From assembly GCA_965222105.1 (NCBI GenBank), contig CBDCTQ010000074.1, positions 186,001 to 250,000 of the forward strand: 64,000 nucleotides of DNA, read 5' to 3'. This DNA is from CALGLS01 sp965222105 (GTDB taxonomy: Bacteria; Bacteroidota; Bacteroidia; Chitinophagales; Saprospiraceae). The notes beneath the pieces are model-generated. The model was not told the DNA's origin and did not search any database. It saw only the letters and a program-made list of their open reading frames with translations. The translations under genes and the position numbers were made by a program. Positions 17,639 to 26,770 of the stretch are shown here, piece by piece; position 1 is the first letter of the stretch; each line of letters starts with the position of its first letter.

Positions 17639-18886
17639 ATGAATAAATTCGTTTTTATAACAATCTTTTTACTAATGCCCGGGACGGATACCGGCTTGTG
17701 GGCACAAACGGTATCGGAACTGTATGAGGCGAGTGTCAGCAACAACTCCGAACTCAAACAGTTCCACGCTCAGTACTTCGCTGCATTGGAAGCGGCACCT
17801 CAGGTGCGCAAGCTACCCGACCTGGAGTTGGGGGCAGGTGTCTTCCCTTTTCCGGTCGAGACGAGGCTGGGTGCCCAACTGGCACGATTGAGTGCTACCC
17901 AAATGTTTTACTGGCCAGGGGTAGCTACTCAAAAAACGACACTGGAAAACACCCGGGCGCAGGTTGCACTCGAACAAATAAATGCCCTGAAACCGGATTT
18001 GCGTTATCAGCTTCAAACAACCTATTTACAACTTTATGAAAACAAACGCCGAAAGGCAATTTTGCAACAGCATCTACCCTTGCTGGAAACACTCGAACAG
18101 ATCGCTCTCGCGCACCTGGAAACTGGAAAGGGAGCTACCACTGACGTATTTCGCGCACAGCTAAAAACCATTGGTATAACAAAAGAAATACAATTGCTTA
18201 AGCAGGCCAGGCTGAAACACCTAGCCTCTATAAATCAACTATTGAATCGTCCGCCCAACAGCAACGTTTCCACCATTGACAGCCTCGGATTTGCCCGCTT
18301 GCCTTACGACAGAGATTCTCTCAAAAGCAGTTTGCTTTCGCAGCACCCCTCTTTTCGGGTGCTGGATATTCAGCAACAAGTAGCCAGGCAGGCAATCCGG
18401 CTGAACAACCTGAACCGAAAGCCATCCTTCGGCGTAGGGATCGACTACATTGCCGTCGAACAGCGCACCGACGCCACGCCCGATAATAACGGCCGCGATA
18501 TTGTGCAGCTTCGGGCAAGCATTAGATTACCCATTTACCAAAAGGGAGCCTTCCGTGCAAAAGACCTCGAAGAGGAACGGAAGATAGAAGCCCTTGAGTA
18601 CAAAAAAGAAGACCTCTTGTCGAGGTTTATAACCGATCTTGAACAAGCCTATGCCGATCACGAAACGGCACGAATCGAATTCAATGCCAATCAGCAACAA
18701 GTCGAAATTGTGCAGTCAGCTATTCGTATATTGGAAACAACCTACAGCACCAATGGACAACATTTCGACGAGCTCCTTCAGTTGGAAACCGATCTGATCG
18801 ACTACGAATTGAAAAAACTCCGTGCCATCGTTCAAAGTCATTTGGCCTTGAGCCGTATCGAGCTCCTGGCTGCCACAACTCAATGA
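17639..18886 (+). CDS. TolC-family outer-membrane efflux protein (CusC-like)
   Basis: A 415-residue exported protein (signal peptide about 1-23) with the long alpha-helical periplasmic segments and internal repeat of TolC/OEP proteins (LRYQLQTTYLQLYENKRRKA about 121-140; DLEQAYADHETARIEF about 335). It would form the outer-membrane channel of the tripartite copper efflux system. The start codon lies 2 bp after the pump stop codon, so the genes are co-transcribed and probably translationally coupled. The next gene begins 4 bp after its stop. Confidence 0.85.
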   Translation: MNKFVFITIFLLMPGTDTGLWAQTVSELYEASVSNNSELKQFHAQYFAALEAAPQVRKLPDLELGAGVFPFPVETRLGAQLARLSATQMFYWPGVATQKTTLENTRAQVALEQINALKPDLRYQLQTTYLQLYENKRRKAILQQHLPLLETLEQIALAHLETGKGATTDVFRAQLKTIGITKEIQLLKQARLKHLASINQLLNRPPNSNVSTIDSLGFARLPYDRDSLKSSLLSQHPSFRVLDIQQQVARQAIRLNNLNRKPSFGVGIDYIAVEQRTDATPDNNGRDIVQLRASIRLPIYQKGAFRAKDLEEERKIEALEYKKEDLLSRFITDLEQAYADHETARIEFNANQQQVEIVQSAIRILETTYSTNGQHFDELLQLETDLIDYELKKLRAIVQSHLALSRIELLAATTQ

Positions 18887-18890
18887 AGCG

Positions 18891-19118
18891 ATGAGAAAAA
18901 AAACAACAAAGCCATCTGCTTCGACAAAGCGGAGGAGAGAAATGTCAAAAACTGATCGGCAGGACAAAAAAACAGAATGGATTTTGATCGCCATCGTTTT
19001 GGCAATCGCACTATCTGCTCTTTTAACAGGGTATATGATGGTGCGCGGACTCGAACAACAACAGCCAGACAAAGGCCATCTATTATCGTTTTTGACCGAA
19101 TATTCAATTAACAGATGA
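18891..19118 (+). CDS. Small single-pass membrane protein between efflux channel and adaptor genes
   Basis: A 75-residue protein: a basic N-terminus (KKTTKPSASTKRRR), one strong transmembrane helix (about 29-51, WILIAIVLAIALSALLTGYMM) and a short tail. It starts 4 bp after the channel gene and its stop overlaps the start of the adaptor gene by 4 nt (ATGA), which indicates translational coupling and argues for a real gene. An internal ATG at 18942 is an alternative start. No family is recognised. It could be an accessory subunit of the RND complex, comparable in position to small RND partners such as AcrZ, but that comparison is inference. Confidence 0.65.
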   Translation: MRKKTTKPSASTKRRREMSKTDRQDKKTEWILIAIVLAIALSALLTGYMMVRGLEQQQPDKGHLLSFLTEYSINR

Positions 19119-20938
19119 AAGAATCTATAAAAACGGGGATCATCATTGTTGCAGCGCTGGCCGTTGGGTTGGTAACAGGGTATTTTTTCTTTGGCCAAAA
19201 GCAAGCACATACAATTGGTAATGATCCTGCCCACGCCCACAACCCAGCCGGTCAACCCAATGAGGAGGCCGCGGTATGGACCTGCTCCATGCACCCTCAG
19301 ATCCGTCAAAATGAACCGGGGCTTTGCCCTATTTGCGAGATGGACCTCGTACCTCTCCAGAGCAATGCCTCCGACGATCCATTGGTACTGCAAATGACCG
19401 AAGCAGCCGTCCAACTGGCCAATATCCAGACCAGCGTCATTGGAGAATCAGCAGGTAAAAATACCGGACAAACCATTCGCCTTTCGGGAAAAATACAAGC
19501 CGACGAACGAAGGGCTTCCAGCCAGGTGGCCCACGTACCGGGACGTATCGAAAAACTCTACGTCAGCTTTACCGGCGAACCCGTCGTAAAAGGGCAGAAG
19601 CTGGCGGAACTCTACTCCCCGGAGTTGGTAACCGCACAACGGGAATTGCTGGAAGCCGTCAAATTGCAAAACCTCAACCCTGGCCTGCTCCAGGCCGCCC
19701 GCAACAAACTGCGCTATTGGAAAATCGAGCCTGCTGCCATCGAAGCCATCGAAAATGAAGGGGTGATCCGGGAGACGTTTACCCTCTATTCCGATGCCTA
19801 CGGAATTGTCAGCCAAAAGCGAGTCAATGTCGGCGATTATGTCCAACAGGGACAGCCTCTTTTCGATTTGATGAACCTGTCGAAGCTCTGGGTCTTGTTC
19901 GATGCATATGAAGACGATCTACCTCTTTTACAGGTCGGATCCAACATATCATTTACAACCCCTTCGGTGCCCGGCAAAACCTTTCAAACGCGAATCAGCT
20001 TCATCGATCCCATCATCAACCCTACTACCCGAACCGCATCACTAAGAGCGGTATTGAACAATCCCAAAGGTACGCTGAAACCCGAAATGCTGGTATATGG
20101 AACGATCCGGCGAAAAGAAACTGGTAACAAGGTGCTCACGATACCCCGGTCTGCCGTATTGTGGACGGGCAAACGCTCTGTGGTATACGTCAGGCTGCCC
20201 GATGTGGAGGTGCCCTCCTTTGCCTTTCGGGAAGTGGAGCTGGGGGCCAGCCTGGGCGATGATTACGAGTTGCTAAGTGGGGTTGAGTCCGGTGAGGAAG
20301 TAGTTACTTATGGCAGTTTCAGCATTGATGCTGCCGCCCAGTTGAACAACCAGGCCAGCATGATGAATCGAAATGTGGAAGTCAAAAAAGAAACCTTAGA
20401 TGTTCTTCCTGACTACCAGGCCAGCACGCCCGCCAGATTTAAAGAGCAGTTGAGTCAATTGAGCAACGCTTATCTTGGTCTGAAAGATGCCTTTGTGGAA
20501 ACCAACCCAGCCACCGCTTCCACGCTGGCCAACGACCTGCTATCTGATCTTGAAAAGGTCGATGCAAGCCTATTGGAGGAAGAGGCGCAGCCACTTTGGA
20601 CCACTTTGCACAACGATTTAGAAAGCAGTAGCCAAACGATCACAACGACATCTGATATAGCCGTCCAACGAGATCATTTCCACTTTTTGTCTGAGGCATT
20701 GATCCAGGCTCTCCGGGTTTTTGGGCTGGAAGGAGATACGCTGTTTGTACAACACTGCCCCATGGCCTTCGACAATGAGGGGGCAGATTGGCTGGCCAGG
20801 GAAGAGGCCATTAGGAATCCCTACTTCGGCGACAAAATGATGAAATGCGGGACAGTTAAACGACAACTAATAGGTACCAATGACCAGCCAGGCGAACAAA
20901 CTTTCCTGGACTCGTCGTCACCAAAACATACTCATTAA
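19115..20938 (+). CDS. cusB: Efflux RND periplasmic adaptor with heavy-metal-binding domain and DUF3347 (CusB-like)
   Basis: A 607-residue membrane-fusion protein linking the pump to the channel. Order: N-terminal signal-anchor (about 8-26), a heavy-metal-binding domain with WTCSMHP and GLCPICEMDLVPL (Cys57, His60, Cys71, Cys74, Met76), then the barrel-sandwich and beta-barrel regions of CusB adaptors (GRIEKLYVSFTGEPVVKGQ; VQQGQPLFDLMNLSKLWVL), and from about residue 440 a DUF3347 domain with HCPMAF and MMKCG motifs. Both extra domains occur in copper/silver adaptors. The start overlaps the upstream small gene by 4 nt. Confidence 0.9.
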   Translation: MKESIKTGIIIVAALAVGLVTGYFFFGQKQAHTIGNDPAHAHNPAGQPNEEAAVWTCSMHPQIRQNEPGLCPICEMDLVPLQSNASDDPLVLQMTEAAVQLANIQTSVIGESAGKNTGQTIRLSGKIQADERRASSQVAHVPGRIEKLYVSFTGEPVVKGQKLAELYSPELVTAQRELLEAVKLQNLNPGLLQAARNKLRYWKIEPAAIEAIENEGVIRETFTLYSDAYGIVSQKRVNVGDYVQQGQPLFDLMNLSKLWVLFDAYEDDLPLLQVGSNISFTTPSVPGKTFQTRISFIDPIINPTTRTASLRAVLNNPKGTLKPEMLVYGTIRRKETGNKVLTIPRSAVLWTGKRSVVYVRLPDVEVPSFAFREVELGASLGDDYELLSGVESGEEVVTYGSFSIDAAAQLNNQASMMNRNVEVKKETLDVLPDYQASTPARFKEQLSQLSNAYLGLKDAFVETNPATASTLANDLLSDLEKVDASLLEEEAQPLWTTLHNDLESSSQTITTTSDIAVQRDHFHFLSEALIQALRVFGLEGDTLFVQHCPMAFDNEGADWLAREEAIRNPYFGDKMMKCGTVKRQLIGTNDQPGEQTFLDSSSPKHTH

Positions 20939-20951
20939 AGTACACCTCATC

Positions 20952-22400
20952 ATGAAAAAAATTCTACTACTAATCCTACTTTTTCCCGGTGTGATCATCG
21001 GTCAAACCTTATTTCTCAGCGATGCTGTAGAGGTATCCACCGAAGGCACCGGCAACCGGGCTCCCCGCCTCGCGTTGCTCGACAACGACCGCCCCATCGT
21101 GTATTGGGGCAAACCCGGCGGCGACGCTACCATGTACCTCGCCATCTGGGAAAACGGCTCTTTCGGAGCGCCCATTGCAGTCAACACCAATGGCATCGTC
21201 CCCGACCTGTGGGGAGGCGGCCTGGGACCACAAATAGCCACGCTGGGAAACACCGTTTTCATCGTTTTTGAAGTATACGGCGATGGCATTTACACCCTGA
21301 AATCGACCGACGGAGGCCAAAATTTTGAGCCTCCGGTCACGGCCTATACTCCTACGCCCGGGCGCGTAGCAACCTTGCCGACCATTGCCGTTGATCCCGA
21401 CGGCAATCCGGTGGTGGGCTTCATCACGACCAATTTCAGCGAGCAGGATGCCTTGTATGAGATCACCCGCTCCACAGATGGGGGACTCAGTTTTCCGCCT
21501 TCAGTTGTCGCCAATACGGAAGCTAACGGTGGCGAGGTGTGCGAATGTTGCCCGGCATCCATCGGCATTGCTTCCGCAAATGAAATTTATGCCGGATTCC
21601 GCAACAACGACAACAACATTCGCGACATATGGGTGGCCAAATCGACCGACGCGGCTATTAGTTTTCCCGAAGCGGTCGACATCGATCAAAGCGATTGGCA
21701 GGCCTTCGTTTGTCCGCAAAGTGGCCCCGACTTGCTAATGAACGGCGACAGCATTTTCAGCACTTACTACAGCGGCGCCACCAGCTCAGACATCTACTTC
21801 AGTTCGATGCACAGTGGAACGATGACTGCGGGCAGCAATTTCCAGATTCCGGCTATGACGGGCGATCAGGTCAACCAAAATTTTCCAGCCATTGCCGGTC
21901 ATGGAGATACCCTTGGGATAGTATGGCAGGAGTCGGGAATGGGATGGGACATCGTGATGGCCTGGTCGGCCAATGGGGCTGCCGACTTGCTTAATCATTA
22001 TCAATCCATTGCCGGAGGAGCTTCTTCGCAAACCAATCCGGATATTGCTTTTGCCAACGGGCGCTTTCACATCGTGTATGCCGATCAAAGCAGTGGGCGG
22101 GTGATGTATCGCATAGCCAGCTTTGAACAAATTTTGAATGCTCCGGCAGTGAACCAGCCAATATTTTCCGCAAAGGTCACCCCCAACCCCTTCTCCAGTG
22201 AAGCCACCCTCTCCTTTGAAAATAAGATGGTGGGACCTGTCCAGGCGAGCGTATTTAATAGTTTGGGGCAAAAAATGGCAGACTACCAAACAGATGAAGC
22301 ACACCTCGTCATCAACCGGACGGGAATAAGTTCGGGGATATATTTTGTTGCCATTCAGCATGGAGATTTCCGGATTGTAAACACCTTGTTGGTGGAATAG
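20952..22400 (+). CDS. Secreted sialidase-fold (BNR-like) protein with Cys cluster and T9SS sorting domain
   Basis: A 482-residue exported protein starting at the ATG at 20952, which begins the signal peptide (MKKILLLILLFPGVIIGQ). An in-frame ATG at 20880 overlaps the adaptor gene and is not favoured. The body has BNR/Asp-box-like repeats of the sialidase beta-propeller (STDGGQNFEPP, STDGGLSFPP, STDAAISFPEAV). A CECCP motif (about residues 195-199) and FVCPQSGPD (about 252) supply a cysteine cluster unusual for a secreted propeller and possibly a metal site. The C-terminus is a T9SS type A sorting domain (TPNPFSSEATLSF to GIYFVAIQHGDF). It is 13 bp after the adaptor gene, hence likely in the copper operon. 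Sugar hydrolysis is doubtful. Confidence 0.75.
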   Translation: MKKILLLILLFPGVIIGQTLFLSDAVEVSTEGTGNRAPRLALLDNDRPIVYWGKPGGDATMYLAIWENGSFGAPIAVNTNGIVPDLWGGGLGPQIATLGNTVFIVFEVYGDGIYTLKSTDGGQNFEPPVTAYTPTPGRVATLPTIAVDPDGNPVVGFITTNFSEQDALYEITRSTDGGLSFPPSVVANTEANGGEVCECCPASIGIASANEIYAGFRNNDNNIRDIWVAKSTDAAISFPEAVDIDQSDWQAFVCPQSGPDLLMNGDSIFSTYYSGATSSDIYFSSMHSGTMTAGSNFQIPAMTGDQVNQNFPAIAGHGDTLGIVWQESGMGWDIVMAWSANGAADLLNHYQSIAGGASSQTNPDIAFANGRFHIVYADQSSGRVMYRIASFEQILNAPAVNQPIFSAKVTPNPFSSEATLSFENKMVGPVQASVFNSLGQKMADYQTDEAHLVINRTGISSGIYFVAIQHGDFRIVNTLLVE

Positions 22401-22478
22401 CACTTGGAAGTCAAAGTTTTTTAAAAAATCCAATATATAGCAATTGTATATTTATTTAACCACTAAATCCATAAAACT

Positions 22479-24665
22479 ATGAACAAGATTTTTACCTTAC
22501 CAATTATTTTTGTTTTAAGCATTTCGGTTCTTAGTGCCCAAATTTTATTTGAAGAAGGTTTTGAAGGGGGCGTAATCCCACCCGGGTGGATCATCGAATC
22601 CAATGCCAGCGATGGCGGTTGGAAGGTGGGAAGCACCGCAACGATTTCGAGCCAGGGGTTTACTATTCCCGACAATGGATCGGCCTACATCGCCGGAACC
22701 AATGATGACGACTGCAACTGCGACAAAAGCAACGAATACCTTATTACACCTCCCATAGACCTCACTGGCCAGGTAGCGGTAGTACTAAGGTTTGACGCTT
22801 ACTACGAAGATAACACTTATCAAAACGACGATGAAGATGCCACCATTGAAGTCTCAACAGATGGTGTCAATTGGGATGTCGTCGAAGACCTTCATGGCCA
22901 CGGTTCGTGGGATCAACACTCTGTCGACTTAAGTCCTTATGCGGGAGAAGAGACCCTCTACATTGGTTTTCGCTACGACGATGGTGGCGGATGGCTGTAT
23001 GGTTGGGGTATAGATAATGTGATCGTCGAAATACCGCCAGGATTAGACGCAGCTCTGGCAGAGGTGAGTAGCCGAATTTATGGCGAAGTAGATAGCCCTT
23101 TACCCATTGAGGGTACGTTTTTCAATGGGGGAATAGAGTCAATTACTTCTATTGAAATCACCTATACCGTTGACAATGGTACCCCGGTATCCGAAACCAT
23201 TAGCGGGATAAATGTTCCGGCATTTTCTTTTCACCATTTTGAAATTGCGACGCCATGGGTCCCCAATGTACCTGGCCTGTACACAATTGATGTTGAAATA
23301 ACTTCAGTAAATGGGGCTACCGATGAGGACCCCGACAACAATTTTGGGACATTTGAGCCAGAAATATTCGACCTGGTAACCGTCCCCAATAAAATAGAAG
23401 AGTTGCTAAATTCTGTGGAGCCCGTTATTACAGAAATTGCGGGAGCTGCTCCTTATCTGGACAATCCAACGGACCTGGATTTCTTTCCCATTTTAGGTAA
23501 AGACGAATTATGGGTCATCAACCAAAGAACGGAAAATGAAGGGGGGAGTACCCTCACCATTGCAGAGGCCACCAATGGACAGTCCAATTTTTGGCATCGG
23601 GTCGATGGTAATGCCTGGCATTTTATGTCTCTTCCTACGGGGATTGCCTTTAGCCCCGAAAATTTCAACTTTGCTTCTTCCCCGGGGGTGAAGGACGCCA
23701 ACCACAGCAATGGTACCTTCACCGGCCCAACCCTGTGGTCGAGCCACCCCGATATTTATGCTGAACCCTCCGGAGGCAATGGCAGCCATCTCGACATGTT
23801 GCACGCCAGTCCCTTTAGCATGGGTATTGCCCATGAGGTCGACAATGTTTTCTGGGTTTACGATGATTGGAACAACGACATTGTTCGATACGATTTTGCG
23901 GAAGATCATGGGCCGGGTAACGACGATCATTCCGACGGCATCGTTCAAAGGTATGAGGATATTGGAATTGAAACCGACGGCGACATTCCCAATCATCTTA
24001 TTTTGGACAAACCAACCGGATGGTTGTACTTTGTTGACAATGGGAATGACCGCGTGTTGCGCCTCGACATTAATTCAGCGACTTCTTCTACTCCGCTTGC
24101 TTTAGTCAACGAGCCCCTAGCTGAACATTCCAGCATGCTGAACTTTACGGTAGAAGTGGTTGTAGATGCAGGCTTGGATCAACCCTGTGGCATTGAACTA
24201 TTCGACAACTGGCTGTTGGTTGGTGACTACGCCAATGGCGACATTATTGTTTTCGATATGAATGACAATTTTGCGGAAGCAGGACGCATCCCTACCTTCA
24301 ACCCCGGGCTGACCGGCATCAAGGTGGGCCCCGATGGTAATATCTGGTGTACCAACCGAATTGGAAATACACTTTTCTCAGTCGAACCCGGCGAGCCTGT
24401 TGCTGTCAAACAAACGGAAAAAGCTCCTTTTATCCGGCTCATGCCAAATCCCACAAGTGGTTTATTGCTTGTTCAAAATTTTGAATTGGAACAAAGAGAA
24501 AAAATTCAGGTGCGGTTGAAAAATGCATCGGGACAATCTCTCTTAACCTGGGAAAATGTACCTGCTGACCGACAATTTGATCTGTCTGGTTTGCCTGAAG
24601 GCATCTATTTCATCCATTTCAACTCAGCATCTTTCTCGGTAACAAAAAAAATCATCCTTCTTTGA
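22479..24665 (+). CDS. Secreted adhesin-domain / NHL-like propeller protein with T9SS sorting domain
   Basis: A 728-residue exported protein (signal peptide about 1-20, ending SVLSAQ). Residues about 22-185 form a cleaved-adhesin/MAM-like jelly roll (FEEGFEGGVIPPGW, SNEYLITPPIDLTG, GWGIDNVIVE). A CARDB-like segment follows (about 190-300). The next part (about 310-640) resembles an NHL or six-bladed propeller (PTGWLYFVDNGNDRVLRLD, GIKVGPDGNIWCTNRIGN). The C-terminus is a T9SS type A sorting domain (RLMPNPTSGLLLVQNF to GIYFIHFNSASF). It lies 78 bp after the preceding T9SS gene and a hairpin follows its stop. Its link with copper is only by position. Confidence 0.75.
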   Translation: MNKIFTLPIIFVLSISVLSAQILFEEGFEGGVIPPGWIIESNASDGGWKVGSTATISSQGFTIPDNGSAYIAGTNDDDCNCDKSNEYLITPPIDLTGQVAVVLRFDAYYEDNTYQNDDEDATIEVSTDGVNWDVVEDLHGHGSWDQHSVDLSPYAGEETLYIGFRYDDGGGWLYGWGIDNVIVEIPPGLDAALAEVSSRIYGEVDSPLPIEGTFFNGGIESITSIEITYTVDNGTPVSETISGINVPAFSFHHFEIATPWVPNVPGLYTIDVEITSVNGATDEDPDNNFGTFEPEIFDLVTVPNKIEELLNSVEPVITEIAGAAPYLDNPTDLDFFPILGKDELWVINQRTENEGGSTLTIAEATNGQSNFWHRVDGNAWHFMSLPTGIAFSPENFNFASSPGVKDANHSNGTFTGPTLWSSHPDIYAEPSGGNGSHLDMLHASPFSMGIAHEVDNVFWVYDDWNNDIVRYDFAEDHGPGNDDHSDGIVQRYEDIGIETDGDIPNHLILDKPTGWLYFVDNGNDRVLRLDINSATSSTPLALVNEPLAEHSSMLNFTVEVVVDAGLDQPCGIELFDNWLLVGDYANGDIIVFDMNDNFAEAGRIPTFNPGLTGIKVGPDGNIWCTNRIGNTLFSVEPGEPVAVKQTEKAPFIRLMPNPTSGLLLVQNFELEQREKIQVRLKNASGQSLLTWENVPADRQFDLSGLPEGIYFIHFNSASFSVTKKIILL

Positions 24666-24683
24666 AAATATTATCCACCTATT

Positions 24684-24725
24684 GATGAATGATAAGCCAA
24701 TATTTGAAAGTGCTTATCATTCATC
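24684..24725 (+). terminator. Hairpin between T9SS gene and MbnP-like gene
   Basis: A perfect 14-bp stem: GATGAATGATAAGC (24684-24697) pairs with GCTTATCATTCATC (24712-24725). There is no T-tract, so it may be a weak terminator or an mRNA-processing/stability hairpin that separates the two transcripts. Confidence 0.6.
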
Positions 24726-24742
24726 CTAAAACATTTTAAATT

Positions 24743-25714
24743 ATGAAAAACACATTACTTACTTGTCTTGCTATTTTGCTCGGAGCTTCCACCAACTTTG
24801 CGCAAAACAATGTCCAACTCAACATTCACCACAAACTCGCCGACACCGAATTTGCTTTCAATGAGGGAGCAAAAAACAACATCGACCACGACTTCAACGT
24901 CACGCGACTAGAGTACTACATTTCTGAAATATCCATCCTCCACGATGGCGGCACCGAAACGGCTATCGACGATCTGTGGATATTGGTAGACGCTTCGCAG
25001 CCCACCGAAGTCGACCTCGGCAGCCACGACATTGAATTGGTAGAAAGGGTGCGTTTTCACATCGGTGTCGACCCCGACCACAATCACCTCGATCCGGCCA
25101 GTTGGCCCAATGGTCACCCGCTGGCCCCTACCTTTCCTTCGATGCACTGGGGGTGGGCCGCCGGCTATCGATTTGTGGCGATGGAAGGGTATGGGAGCAG
25201 CGACTACAACCAATTGTATCAACTGCATGGCCTGGGCGACAACAACTATTTTCAGACGGAGGTGGAAGTGATGGCTTCCGCCGAAAACGGTTCCGTAACC
25301 ATCAACCTCGACGCCGATTATGCTCGTGTACTTGAAAACATAACCGTCAATTCGGGTGTGATCGTTCATGGTGATTATGACGAGGCAAAACTGGCCCTTG
25401 AAAATTTCCGCGACTACGTCTTTGAAGCCTCCCCAACCGTTTTGTCTGCTACCGAGGCAGGGGTCAATACGCACTTCGACCTGTATCCGAATCCGGCGGC
25501 CAATGGCACTACTACGGTACAATTATCGACAGACGACAACCTGGCGGACGGCCAGATCACCATATCCGATTTGTTGGGCCGACAAGTTCAGCAGCTTACT
25601 GTTGTCGATGGCAGTACTTCCATAGAGTTGTCGCTCGATCATCCTGGCTTGTATTTGGTCAGTCTTCTGTCCAATGGAAAGGTGGTGGCGTCCGAGCGAT
25701 TAATTGTGAAGTGA
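24743..25714 (+). CDS. MbnP-like protein with T9SS sorting domain
   Basis: A 323-residue exported protein (signal peptide 1-20, ending TNFAQ). Residues about 23-230 match the MbnP family: NVTRLEYYISEISI (52-65), RVRFHIGVDPDHNH (102-115), and the tryptophan-rich FPSMHWGWAAGYRFVAMEG (131-149). In the methanotroph pair, MbnH oxidises an MbnP tryptophan to kynurenine, creating a copper site; Trp136 and Trp138 are candidates here. Unlike the methanotroph protein, a T9SS type A domain is attached (about 245-323, DLYPNPAANGTTTVQL to GLYLVSLLSNG), so the protein should be displayed on or released from the cell surface. Two di-heme enzyme genes follow at 22 and 11 bp spacing. Confidence 0.8.
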   Translation: MKNTLLTCLAILLGASTNFAQNNVQLNIHHKLADTEFAFNEGAKNNIDHDFNVTRLEYYISEISILHDGGTETAIDDLWILVDASQPTEVDLGSHDIELVERVRFHIGVDPDHNHLDPASWPNGHPLAPTFPSMHWGWAAGYRFVAMEGYGSSDYNQLYQLHGLGDNNYFQTEVEVMASAENGSVTINLDADYARVLENITVNSGVIVHGDYDEAKLALENFRDYVFEASPTVLSATEAGVNTHFDLYPNPAANGTTTVQLSTDDNLADGQITISDLLGRQVQQLTVVDGSTSIELSLDHPGLYLVSLLSNGKVVASERLIVK

Positions 25715-25736
25715 TTCGTTTTTAATAGTCAACCCA

Positions 25737-26759
25737 ATGGAAAAAGGAGGACTCGTTTCAATTATTGTAATAACATTGTTGACCATTTCTTGCCAAAAGC
25801 AGGAAATGGAAGAGCCCATCCTTTTTCCGGAGTTGACAGAGGTTCCTCCCGGGTTTCCCCCCATCGAATATCCCGACGACAATGCCTTTACGCTGGAACG
25901 GTGGCGCCTGGGGAAAAAACTATTTTTCGACCCCGTAATGTCGGTCGATTCTTCCATTAGTTGCGCTTCCTGTCATCTGCCCTCCTTGGCGTTCAGCGAT
26001 GAGATAGCGTTCAGTCCGGGAGTAGAGGGGCGGGCCGGTGTCCGCAATGCTCCTACGCTGGCAAATGTAGCCTATCATCCCTATCTTACCCGTGAAGGAG
26101 GTGTGCCCACGCTGGAAATGCAGATATTGGTACCCATCCAGGAGCACAATGAGTTTGATTTCAATATTGTGTTATTGGCCGAAAGGCTTTCTGATAACAA
26201 TATTTATACGGCTATGGCCGAAAATGCATACCAACGCCCTCCTGACCCTTTTGTCATTACCAGGGCTCTTGCTTGTTTTGAACGAACCTTGATCAGCGGT
26301 CTCAGCCCTTACGACAAACACAAAAACTACGGCGACAAGACCTCTCTGTCTGAAAATGCAAGTAAGGGTATGCATTTGTTTTTTAGCGATCGAACCAACT
26401 GCTCCAATTGTCACGCCGGCTTCAACTTCACCAATTATGCCTTTGAAAACAACGGCCTCTACCAACAATATGCCGACGAAGGCCGTTTCCGCCTGACGGG
26501 AAATGAAGCCGATCGCGCCTTATTTAAAGTACCTACTTTGCGAAACATTGCCCTGACAGCCCCCTATATGCACGACGGATCTATGAACACCCTCGAAGAG
26601 GTGGTTGACCATTATCAGTCAGGCGGAGTCGATCACCCACATAAGAGTGAATTAATCCATCCGTTAGACTTAACGCCAGAAGAACAGAATGACCTTATTG
26701 CGTTTTTGAAATCCCTTACCGATGAGACCTTTGTTCAGAATCCCTTGTTTTCAAATTAA
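25737..26759 (+). CDS. MbnH/CcpA-like di-heme cytochrome c peroxidase lipoprotein (first copy)
   Basis: A 340-residue lipoprotein (signal about 1-19 with Cys19 in LLTISCQ) bearing two c-type hemes: CASCH (Cys76, Cys79, His80) and CSNCH (Cys222, Cys225, His226). The C-terminal signature FKVPTLRNIALTAPYMHDG is shared by bacterial di-heme peroxidases and MbnH. It starts 22 bp after the MbnP-like gene. MbnH is the known partner that oxidises a Trp of MbnP using its high-valent di-heme state; a peroxidase role is the alternative. In the first domain the usual FxWDGR-type segment is replaced by LTREGGVPTLEMQ. Confidence 0.85.
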   Translation: MEKGGLVSIIVITLLTISCQKQEMEEPILFPELTEVPPGFPPIEYPDDNAFTLERWRLGKKLFFDPVMSVDSSISCASCHLPSLAFSDEIAFSPGVEGRAGVRNAPTLANVAYHPYLTREGGVPTLEMQILVPIQEHNEFDFNIVLLAERLSDNNIYTAMAENAYQRPPDPFVITRALACFERTLISGLSPYDKHKNYGDKTSLSENASKGMHLFFSDRTNCSNCHAGFNFTNYAFENNGLYQQYADEGRFRLTGNEADRALFKVPTLRNIALTAPYMHDGSMNTLEEVVDHYQSGGVDHPHKSELIHPLDLTPEEQNDLIAFLKSLTDETFVQNPLFSN

Positions 26760-26770
26760 TTCAAACTGAT

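Noticed and set aside
20880..20951. Earlier in-frame ATG for the BNR-like T9SS protein
   Set aside because: It lies within the CusB gene and would put 24 polar residues ahead of a perfect signal peptide that starts at 20952.
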